A model generated the notes under the pieces. It made no database searches, was not told where the DNA came from, and saw only the letters and a program-made list of their open reading frames with translations. Made by a program: the position numbers and the translations under genes. DNA of 34,026 bases, from the NCBI GenBank assembly GCA_017882785.1, contig JADGOV010000024.1, positions 1 to 34,026 on the forward strand, read 5' to 3'. Numbering within the stretch: position 1 is the stretch's first letter; each line of letters opens with the position of its first letter. Of the stretch, positions 26,358 through 34,026 are shown one piece after another. The stretch is from Frankiaceae bacterium. Its GTDB lineage: Bacteria > Actinomycetota > Actinomycetes > JADGOV01.

Positions 26358-27023
26358 ATGCGCAGCGACCTCCTCGGCAACAATCTCGAGCAGCAGACGG
26401 CCGACCACTTCGCACTGCAGAACCCGCGCATGCTGCGGGTTCGCCTCGCCGGCGAGCTGATGGCCCGGCAGGGTGCGATGGTGGCCTACCAGGGCGAGAT
26501 GGACTTCGCCTACCAGGGCTCCGGCGGGCTGGGCAAGATGTTCAAGAAGGCGCTCACCGGCGAAGGCGTACCGCTGATGCGGGTCAGCGGCCGCGGCGAC
26601 GTCTTCCTGGCCGACGGCGCCAGCGAGATCCACGTCCTCACACTCGACAATGAGTCGATCACCGTCAACGGGCGCAACGTGCTGGCCTTCGACCCCGCTC
26701 TGAAGTGGGACATCCGCCGGGTGGAAGGTGTGTCGGTAGTCGCCGGCGGCCTGTTCAACACGGTGTTCACCGGTACCGGGCAGATCGCGGTGACCGCCCA
26801 CGGCACGCCCGTTGTGCTCTCGGTCGACGCACCCACCTTCGCCGACCCGCAGTCCGCCGTAGCCTGGTCCAGCACCCTGACCGTCTCGGTGCGTCGTACC
26901 GCCGGTGCGAGCGCGTTGATCGGTCGCGGTTCCGGGGAGGCGTTCCAGCTCGGGTTCAGCGGATCGGGCGTCGTGATCGTCCAGGCCAGCGAGGGGCCGA
27001 CGGTAGCACCGCATACTCACTGA
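26358..27023 (+). CDS. AIM24 family protein
   Basis: MVAYQGEMDFAYQGSGGLGKMFKKALTGEGVPLMRVSGRGDVFLAD...; DPALKWDIRRVEGVSVVAGGLFNTVFTGTGQIAVTAHG. Confidence 0.9.
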   Translation: MRSDLLGNNLEQQTADHFALQNPRMLRVRLAGELMARQGAMVAYQGEMDFAYQGSGGLGKMFKKALTGEGVPLMRVSGRGDVFLADGASEIHVLTLDNESITVNGRNVLAFDPALKWDIRRVEGVSVVAGGLFNTVFTGTGQIAVTAHGTPVVLSVDAPTFADPQSAVAWSSTLTVSVRRTAGASALIGRGSGEAFQLGFSGSGVVIVQASEGPTVAPHTH

Positions 27024-27054
27024 TTCGGGGCGGAACCGGCCCTTCAGCGGTTAC

Positions 27055-27213
27055 TCAGGACAGACCCGCCAGGCGTCGACGCTCGGCTCGCTCCCCCTCC
27101 CTGCGCCTCTCCAGCCGGGCCTGCCTCTCGGCTTGGAGTCGCTTACCAGCTTCGGTTCCGGGTAATTCGGGCGCCGGCTGATACTTGAGAGGCAGTCTGT
27201 TCTGATCACTCAT
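27055..27213 (-). CDS. Small Arg/Glu-rich hypothetical protein (52 aa), below the ORF-track cutoff
   Basis: Manual translation MSDQNRLPLKYQPAPELPGTEAGKRLQAERQARLERRREGERAERRRLAGLS*. Confidence 0.45.
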   Translation of the reverse strand: MSDQNRLPLKYQPAPELPGTEAGKRLQAERQARLERRREGERAERRRLAGLS

Positions 27214-27709
27214 GGCTTTTCTTCATTCTTGAATGGTTTCATTCCAGCCCGTCCGTCGCGTCGCCATTGTACAGCTTGGAGCCGGGCACGTTGCTGGCAG
27301 GAGAGGGCCCTCAGCACGCCGCCACCGCCAGCGCGCGCCGGGACTAGTTTCCGCTGCTCGGGCGGGAGAGGGTCCTGGGACGCGGAGCGGGCGATCCTTC
27401 GCGCCGCCTGTCGCCGGAGAATGGCGTCGTAGCCGCCACGAGAGGCTCAGCAGAGTGAGTATCCGAGTTCGGTATCTCTCGGGGAGAACACCCCCGAATT
27501 CTGTTTCGTCGCCATCAGCGTGGCGGTGCGGAAGAGGGCACGTCTCCGCTGAGGTAGGCGGTCCCGCGTCCGATCGTTCATCTGGGGCGACTGCCAGACC
27601 CGGTCGCACCGGCCGGGGAACCCACGGAGCCGCCGAATGGTTGGATGCCACCCAAGAGGTCGTCAGCGGACGGGCCTGGGCAGGTCGTTGCCGAACCGGA
27701 GGAGACATC

Positions 27710-28273
27710 GTGAGTGACGTTGACGTGCTGGCCAGCGTGCTGACCAAGGACCAGGCGCTGGTTTCCGCTGTCAACCCCGAGCAGTTGGGTGCCCCGACGC
27801 CATGCCCGGAGTACGACGTCCGCGCCCTTGTCAACCACATTGTCGGCTGGCTTCAGGTGTTCGCGGCCGGAGTCAACGGGCGCACGTTCGACGGCGATCC
27901 TGCAGCTTTCGTCAGCAACGATCCGGTGACCGACTTCCAGACCGCCGCCGCTGAAACCGTCACAGGGTGGCGCTCCGGTGGAGTGGACCGCGCGGTCCGC
28001 CTGACCGGCCCGGAGTTGCCCGGTCACATGGTTCTCGCGATGACGCTGATGGAGTACGTCACCCACGGCTGTGACCTGGCCGCGGCGACAGGCCAGGCCG
28101 TGCCCTTCAGCGACGAGGAACTCGCGATCACCCTGGACCGGGCGCGGGCCACCCTGCCGGACCAGTACCGCGGCGAGGGCAAGCCGTTCGGCTCTGTGAT
28201 CGACGTTCCAGAGGACGCTCCCGTCTTGGACCGGTTCCTCGGCTTCATGGGCCGGTGTCCGCGACACGGATGA
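27710..28273 (+). CDS. TIGR03086-like / mycothiol-dependent maleylpyruvate isomerase N-terminal (DinB-like) protein
   Basis: ggaggagacatc SD then GTG; PTPCPEYDVRALVNHIVGWLQVFAAGVNG; MTLMEYVTHGCDLAAATGQ. Confidence 0.85.
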   Translation: MSDVDVLASVLTKDQALVSAVNPEQLGAPTPCPEYDVRALVNHIVGWLQVFAAGVNGRTFDGDPAAFVSNDPVTDFQTAAAETVTGWRSGGVDRAVRLTGPELPGHMVLAMTLMEYVTHGCDLAAATGQAVPFSDEELAITLDRARATLPDQYRGEGKPFGSVIDVPEDAPVLDRFLGFMGRCPRHG

Positions 28274-28282
28274 GGGACCAGC

Positions 28283-29500
28283 TCAGCTCGACAGGTGCCG
28301 AAGCTTGAGCCAGGCCGCGTGCCAACCGCCGATCACGCCGGTGCAGCGGAACACCGCGGTCCGCTGGGTCTCCTCGTTGCTCACCGGTCCCACAAGGCGG
28401 CGGAAGAGCGTGCGGCCGAAGAAGTAGGCGCTCGGCGCGCCGTCCTCCCATACGACCACGACCGGAGCGACACCGGCTGGTGGAGGTCCCCACAGCCCGT
28501 AGCCATTGTGGCCACTCCAGGCATGCGGGAGGCCTCGGCTCGGCCCGTAGCGGTCCACCGCGCCCGCTTCCCCGTAGTTGCTCGTGAAGATCCCCGCCCG
28601 GGCGCGTGCCTGGCCGGGGACGGACCGGTATGCCGCCGCCACCTCATCGACGAGCGGCTGCCAGCCGGCGGTCTCGCGCAGGTTCTCCCCGAGTCCACTC
28701 CAGATCGAGGCGTCCAATGTGCGGGCGGAGAGTACGGGAACGGTCGCCGGAAGGATGTGCGCCGCGCTGACCAGGACCGCGCCCAGCGCCCACCACCACC
28801 TGCGCCCCCGCCGCTCGGCGACCACTGCGCCAGCCGCGATGAGCACCGGGTAGATGCCGGCCGGGTAGTAGCCTTGCCCCGCGGTAAGGATGAGGACGGC
28901 GAGCACGACGAGCCAGGCCCACGCCAGCACCCGGTAGGCCCGCCACGCATCGTCGCGCCACAGCGAAGCCACGCCGGTCACCCACAGGTAGGTCGCACCG
29001 AGGCTGAACAGCACCAGCTGCAGGGCGAAGAAGCCGACCCGCTGACCGGGTGTGCCGTACTCCGCGCGGATCTCCCGCGCCAAGGTCAGCTGCGGCCACC
29101 CGTGCGCCGCCTGCCAATACAGCACCGGCGCCCACGCCGCGACCGCGACCGCCACGCCGACCCAGAGCCAGCGACTGCGCAGCCCCACCGAACTCCGGGG
29201 CCAGCAACCCGCTCAACACCGTGACCGCCACCGCGGCGAACAGGGCGGGGGCGCGGAAGACGGCCAACGAGCCGTGGCCGAGGCTGTTCATCCACCGGGC
29301 TACCAGCGGCGTCAGCGGCGGTTGATCCGGATAGCCCCAGGCCGGATGTCGTCCGCAGGCCAGGAAGTACAGCTCGTCGCGGTGGTAGCCGTACTACTGT
29401 TGACCGCTACCAACAGCGCCGCGACGCCGCCGACGATCGCAGCCAACGTACCGCCGGCGACCGGGGGAAGCTCCCTGCTCCCGGTGGCTCCTACTGTCAC
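28283..29500 (-). pseudogene. Glycosyltransferase family 39 / ArnT-like integral membrane protein, disrupted by a frameshift and an internal deletion
   Basis: Three consecutive pieces in shifting frames: PPVAGGTLAAIVGGVAALLVAVNS / YGYHRDELYFLACGRHPAWGYPDQPPLTPLVARWMNSLGHGSLAVFRAPALFAAVAVTVLSGLLAPEFGG / GLRSRWLWVGVAVAVAAWAPVLYWQAAHGWPQL...GHNGYGLWGPPP. Confidence 0.8.
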
Positions 29501-29711
29501 CTCCTGCCGCCTACCCTGTTCGGGCGTCGGCCTATCCTGCGACGAGCTACCTCACCGACAACCAGCGCATCCTTGTCGACGGCAGGTGAAGACTGACGCC
29601 CTTGATCTATGGCTACCGCGTCTGGTTCTGGTCGGCCGCTGTGCCGACCTGACCCCACGAATGCACGCTCATGCGCGCGAAGCTACCTTGCAGCACACCA
29701 AGCTAGTGCAC

Positions 29712-29783
29712 ATGGGAAGCAGGAACAGCGCGGGGATTCTCTTGTTCCGCAAGGCTGGTTCGGGTGTGGAGGTGCTCCTCGGG
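29712..29783 (+). pseudogene. NUDIX hydrolase N-terminal fragment
   Basis: MGSRNSAGILLFRKAGSGVEVLLG, typical start of (di)NTP-hydrolase NUDIX proteins, truncated before the Nudix box. Confidence 0.6.
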
Positions 29784-30000
29784 ACGAGCCCGGCTCGGCT
29801 ACGACCGCGCCCGGGTGCTGTTCGGCCAGCACACCGGCTGGGACTGCACCAGCTCCGCAGCCACCCACCTCGGCGAGCACGGCGTTCCGCTCCAGCTGAT
29901 CATGGCGAAGACCCGGCACCGCAACCCCCGCACCGCCATGCGGTACATCCGGCCCGGCAGCCAAGCTGTCGCCGAGGTCACCGAACTCCTTGACATCGCC
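29782..30000 (+). pseudogene. Tyrosine recombinase/integrase C-terminal remnant
   Basis: GRARLGYDRARVLFGQHTGWDCTSSAATHLGEHGVPLQLIMAKTRHRNPRTAMRYIRPG; HxLRH box corrupted (LHQLR readable in a neighbouring frame). Confidence 0.7.
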
Positions 30001-30266
30001 CCACCCCGACGACCGGAACCAGCAAGATCAAAGACTTGGCGGGCCGGGACAGGCACCCAGCGCCGGGCCTACTCAGCGACAGCGTGGCGGCCACAGACTG
30101 CAGCAGCGCGTGACGTGCCCCGGATCATCCGATGTGGCTGTGGCAACAAGCGGTCGCCCCGGCGCGCCTCCCGTCGGGGACGCGCCAAGAGCTGGCAGCG
30201 CGGCCACCACGGTCTCGGTATGCGGGGCCATGGGATACGCCCATTGCCCGCCGGCAAGGAGTGGAC

Positions 30267-31472
30267 TCACCGTGCCAGGCTGGTTCGCAGAGCAATCACC
30301 CGCTTGACGGAGGTGAGGAAGGCGGCGCGCCCGAGAGTCCCGCCGCGCAGCGCGCGCGCCAGGGCGCTCGCCCCGTTGATCCCGTCGCTGACGTTCTCGC
30401 CGGAGAACAGGAGCAGATCCAACCCCGCCCTGGCGGCAAGTACCCCGCGCACTGGAAGGGTGCCAAAGGCACGCAACGCGCCCGCTTCGAGGGCATCGGT
30501 CACGGTTACTCCACGGAATCTGAGCCGCTGACGCAGTTCCTTCTCGACGATCGTCGACGACAGCCCGGCCGGCCAGTGGGCATCGAACGCCGGATAGACG
30601 GCCCACGAGACCATCACCAAACGAACCCCGGCGGCGATCGCGGCCTGATAGGAGGCTTCGTCCACGCCGCGAAGCGACGGCAACGACAGGTCCAGTGTCA
30701 CCGGTCGCAGGTCAGTGTTCTGGGCCGTCGCGGCCGCCCCGAGGCCGGGGAAGTGCTTGGCGGTGGCGGCAACGCCGGCCTGTTGCTGTGCCGTGATGAA
30801 CGTCGAGCCGAGCTGCGACACCCTCGAAGCGTTGCCGCTGTAGGAGCGCTGGAACTGGTCGAGGAAGTCACCGGCCTTCCTGTACACGTCCAATACCGGA
30901 GCCAGGTTCACGTTCATGCCCACCCCCCGCAGGTTATGACCGGCACCTGTTCCGGCCTGGCTTGCAAGCAACATGCCGTTGGGTGAGCGGCCGATCTGCC
31001 GCTCCGCGAGCACCGGGGCACCCGGGAGGCGGCGCACGAGGCCGCCCTCCTGGTCGGTCAGCATGAGCAACGGCGCCCGCACCGGGCTCTTCTTGTTAGC
31101 TTGCTGTAGTTCTTTGATGACCACGCGGATCTGATCGAGGCTCGAGATGTTCCCGTTGAAGAAGATGACCCCCGCCGCCTCACCAAGACTGATCTTGGCA
31201 AGCAGGCTGGCCGGAGGTGTCAGGCCGCCGTAGCTGTAGATCACCCGCTGACCCGCGAGTTGCTGAGGCGACAGCCCGGCCAGCACGGCGTCGCCTGCCA
31301 CAGCTGCCGGCCTGGCCGGTTGGGTCGCCGCCGGTTGGGTCGCCGCCGAATGGGTCGCGGGCGTGCTCGGCGCGGAACGCGGCTTGTCGGCCACCGCGTT
31401 GCCGCACGCGGAGGGGAGTCCCACCGCAAGCAGTGCGCCCGACGACAGGATGATCTTGCTGATGGGGCTCAA
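30267..31472 (-). CDS. Glycoside hydrolase family 3 (beta-N-acetylhexosaminidase-like) lipoprotein
   Basis: Lipobox-like VGLPSACG; MLTDQEGGLVRRLPGAPVLAERQIG; VAATAKHFPGLGAA; VTVTDALEAGAL. Confidence 0.9.
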   Translation of the reverse strand: MSPISKIILSSGALLAVGLPSACGNAVADKPRSAPSTPATHSAATQPAATQPARPAAVAGDAVLAGLSPQQLAGQRVIYSYGGLTPPASLLAKISLGEAAGVIFFNGNISSLDQIRVVIKELQQANKKSPVRAPLLMLTDQEGGLVRRLPGAPVLAERQIGRSPNGMLLASQAGTGAGHNLRGVGMNVNLAPVLDVYRKAGDFLDQFQRSYSGNASRVSQLGSTFITAQQQAGVAATAKHFPGLGAAATAQNTDLRPVTLDLSLPSLRGVDEASYQAAIAAGVRLVMVSWAVYPAFDAHWPAGLSSTIVEKELRQRLRFRGVTVTDALEAGALRAFGTLPVRGVLAARAGLDLLLFSGENVSDGINGASALARALRGGTLGRAAFLTSVKRVIALRTSLAR

Positions 31473-32085
31473 GCTGTCCCTCTCCGTACGCGTGCTCCAG
31501 GCGACTCGCCCCGGGAAATGGGCAGCGAATCGATCAGGTGAACGACCGCGTCAGGATCTTGGGTCAACTTGAGTTCGGCATCACGAGGGAGGAACTTCAG
31601 AGAGAACGCAACGGGATGTCGGGCTCGATCACCAAACTGTTCAGCCAACCGATCAGGCTCATGACGCCCGCCCAATGGACCCGGGCCGGCCCCGCCACAG
31701 CGTTGCTCCCCACCTGGGTGCAATACCAGCCCCGAACGTTCCTGGGAGTGGGCACTCGCTCACGCCCAGCGGTATCAGCGAGAAGCAGCCAACTCCCACA
31801 GCCGAGGTTAGCCAAAGAAATCTAAGTCGAATACCTGCCTGAATTCGAAGAACTTCTTCGAAGGCGCAGGCCATCACGAATTCTGATTCGCCAGGGTCAA
31901 CAAGCTTCCAATAAATGAGACTGTCCGCCCATCGCGGCTGCACATGCCTTTGGCGGGCTTAGTGTTGAGAGCCGGCCGCTAAAGTAGTCGGCCGGGCAAT
32001 AAGGCCCTCTCGGAGGGGTCAAGAGTCCTCATCCGATTGCGCCGTGGCCTCACCCCTTTGCTCCATTCCAACACGGTGTGAAAAG

Positions 32086-32102
32086 TCTACTCTCAGGGTA
32101 GA
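32086..32102. promoter_or_regulatory. 17-bp near-perfect palindrome TCTACTCTCAGGGTAGA, possible operator
   Basis: 7 of 8 pairs around a central C, about 75 bp upstream of ORF 32176. Confidence 0.35.
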
Positions 32103-32175
32103 TGAAGATTGGGCGTGCTCAGGAACGTGATTTGACATTCCAAGATTCTTTCAGGAACGCGCCAAGCTGGCAACA

Positions 32176-32457
32176 ATGAGCAGAAAGCAGTCAGGAGGGA
32201 CACCCAGCGAGATCGCGGAGCAGCGGGCGATTGTCCAGGCCGCGCCCGGCGAGAACTACTCCTTAACCAGCACATTGCTGCCCTGGGGGGCTGGGGCTCA
32301 CGAGTTGACCGAGGAGCAGCAGACTCAGATTCGGCAGGCTCTGCGGGACTCGGTTGCACCACGGACCGAGCGGCTGTTCCTAAGGCAACTCGGGCGCGGC
32401 GCGAGTATCTCTAGAGAAGGATCCCCTCGCCCCCGGCAACGAGAGTGGTCAGGATGA
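32176..32457 (+). CDS. Hypothetical protein
   Basis: 93-aa ORF MSRKQSGGTPSEIAEQRAIVQAAPGENYS...; no recognised family. Confidence 0.4.
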   Translation: MSRKQSGGTPSEIAEQRAIVQAAPGENYSLTSTLLPWGAGAHELTEEQQTQIRQALRDSVAPRTERLFLRQLGRGASISREGSPRPRQREWSG

Positions 32458-32502
32458 ACGTAGGGACAATCACCGGCTGAACCATAGGTAAGGGAACAGA
32501 TC

Positions 32503-33315
32503 ATGAAGTGCAAGAATGGCCACGAGATTTCACCTGGGGCTCGCTTCTGTAAGGACTGCGGAGGCAGGCCTCATCAGCCGATGCACAGGCGTCCATGGCT
32601 GTACGTTCTGGCAGCCCTAGTGGTGCTCGCCGCAGGCGTCGGTGTTGGTGCCAATATCATGATCAACAACAATAACGCTGCCATCGCGAAGGTGCAGCTC
32701 CAAGTCAAGGTCGACCGAGACGCCGCTGCGGCGAAGGCTAGGGCCGCGGCCGCCAAGGTCAAGGCTGATGCGGCCGCAGCCAAAGCCAAGGCTGCTGCGG
32801 CTGCCGTAAAGGCCCAGCAGGCTGCCGCGCTAGCAAAGGCCGGAAAGGATGCCGCCGACGCTAGAGCGATGGCAGAGCGTGCGCAGGCTCAGGCCAACGC
32901 TAGGCCGCAAGTGATCGTCGTACCGGGGCCTGTCTCAGGGGCTCCGTACTATGACTCCAGCAGTGCCTCAACTACTCTGAACACATACTTCGACGGCATC
33001 AGCTCTGGCGATTACGCGACCGCCTACGCTCAGCTCTCTGCTCGTGAGCAGTCGAACAATGGCAGCCTCAGCGAATGGAGTTCTGGACTACTCACGAGTA
33101 TCGACACGAACGTGGTGGTCAATAGCGTGAGCAACCAAGGTAGCGGAACCATTGTGGCGAATGTGTCCTTCCACAGTCATCAGGCTCCCGAGCAGGGCGT
33201 CAACCCTGGTGAGACCGACACAAACTGGAACATCGACTACACGATGGTGCCCGGCCCTGGCGCTGGAGGTTATCTAATCGACAACACCTCCAATGCCTCG
33301 CATTCGGCCGGCTAG
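32503..33315 (+). CDS. Zinc-ribbon membrane protein with Ala/Lys coiled-coil and C-terminal NTF2-like extracytoplasmic domain
   Basis: MKCKNGHEISPGARFCKDCGG, one TM, AKARAAAAKVKADAAAAKAKAAAA coil, TTLNTYFDGISSGDYATAYAQLSAREQ. Confidence 0.7.
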   Translation: MKCKNGHEISPGARFCKDCGGRPHQPMHRRPWLYVLAALVVLAAGVGVGANIMINNNNAAIAKVQLQVKVDRDAAAAKARAAAAKVKADAAAAKAKAAAAAVKAQQAAALAKAGKDAADARAMAERAQAQANARPQVIVVPGPVSGAPYYDSSSASTTLNTYFDGISSGDYATAYAQLSAREQSNNGSLSEWSSGLLTSIDTNVVVNSVSNQGSGTIVANVSFHSHQAPEQGVNPGETDTNWNIDYTMVPGPGAGGYLIDNTSNASHSAG

Positions 33316-33400
33316 CAGTTGGACATTCTCCGACTGATGGAGATTGCCGGGTGCGGGTTCCGGAGGAATCGCTTTCGAACATCAAGCGATAGGAAAGATC

Positions 33401-33925
33401 ATGAAATGCATCGAGGGCCACGACAACCCGGAGGATGCCAGATTCTGCCAGGAGTGTGGAGTCAGGATCCAGTCGACCGAGGAGCCAGCACAGGAGCCTC
33501 TGGGGCAGTTCCGGGGCTCCACGGATGACACGTACATCCCACAACCCACGGGACCCCTGGACCCAGTGTGGTCGAGTTCGTCAAGAAGACCAGCGTCAAC
33601 CAGCAAGCTGTCGCTGGTGTCAGTGCCCTCTTGATCATCCTCGCCATTGTCATTGGGGTCAGTGCCGGTGGCGGTTCCGGCAGCGACAGCACTCCCGCGT
33701 CTCCAGCTGCTCAGCTTGGTTAATATCCCGGTGGCGTTGGGTAAGGATATTGGTGCCCAGGCCACTGTAAACCAGACAGACGGATCTTCGCCAACGGTTG
33801 ATTGCATTCCGGCTGCTGCCCATCAATTTACCTGTCACAGCACCTGGTCTGACGGTACGCCCGGACAGACTATGACCGCCACGGTCTCTCCGGGTGGCAC
33901 TACTTGGATGACAGATAGCAATTAA
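33401..33925 (+). pseudogene. Zinc-ribbon plus TM plus DUF4333-like protein, apparently disrupted by two compensating frameshifts
   Basis: MKCIEGHDNPEDARFCQECG (frame 2), VEFVKKTSVNQQAVAGVSALLIILAIVIGVSAGG (frame 1), NIPVALGKDIGAQATVNQTDGSSPTVDCIPAAAHQFTCHSTW (frame 2). Confidence 0.6.
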
Positions 33926-33970
33926 TCATGTTGGCTATCCATTTCACTGCCAGGACCGTAGGCTCGCTTC

Positions 33971-34026
33971 GTGCCATCTCGTGGCCTGCACTACCCGGGG
34001 TCGTACGCCGAACTGCGGGCGTGGTT
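33971..34026 (+). mobile_element. Start of an IS1595-family-like transposase (truncated by window end)
   Basis: VPSRGLHYPGSYAELRAWF resembles IS1595-type transposase N-termini. Confidence 0.5.

Noticed and set aside
27233-27709. N-terminal 159-residue extension of the TIGR03086-like ORF
   Set aside because: Low-complexity composition and no motif; a strong SD (GGAGGAGACATC) precedes GTG 27710.
31300-31370. 15-bp repeat in the GH3 gene (ATQPAATQPA)
   Set aside because: Ordinary Thr/Pro/Ala linker after the lipobox; in-frame and common in lipoproteins.
31538-31825. 95-aa plus ORF and overlapping minus ORFs after the GH3 gene
   Set aside because: No family resemblance or convincing SD; treated as intergenic.
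31960-32060. Possible tRNA-like fold in the hairpin-rich stretch
   Set aside because: Stems do not assemble into a cloverleaf and no TTCRANY T-loop or CCA end was seen.
1-34026. CRISPR array, rRNA or complete prophage
   Set aside because: No regularly spaced repeats, rRNA motifs or phage structural genes were found by eye.

Overview
High-GC actinobacterial chromosomal segment. The left two thirds is mostly conserved housekeeping: the 3' end of glnA, a second type-I glutamine synthetase with a GATase, glnE and an alpha/beta hydrolase (minus-strand block, genes overlapping by 4 bp), then GT4 / GDPD / nadE / MFS / panB / S8 protease / BtuF-like / NpdG / AIM24 genes. Four things stand out. (1) A type-IV AbiE toxin-antitoxin module sits exactly between the ends of glnA and a convergent gene, bracketed by a 14-bp direct repeat (ACTACGACATCTGA) that carries the terminal codons of glnA on one side and the last codons of the convergent gene on the other. 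It has a 38-bp dyad just upstream of the antitoxin start and an apparent 1-nt frameshift near the toxin N-terminus. (2) Two overlapping genes (2004-5635, minus) each encode a PAP2-phosphatase/kinase fusion with reciprocally degenerate catalytic motifs: one keeps the PAP2 motifs but has HRA instead of HRD, the other keeps HRD but has lost all three PAP2 motifs. This is the best candidate for an undescribed system. (3) A relic zone at about 28.3-30.0 kb holds a GT39-like pseudogene with at least two lesions, and a NUDIX N-terminal fragment joined to a tyrosine-recombinase C-terminal remnant. (4) The right end looks less GC-rich, with tandem zinc-ribbon membrane-protein paralogs, one apparently frameshifted twice with compensation, followed by the start of an IS1595-like transposase. 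All family names come from motif recognition by eye; no database search was run.
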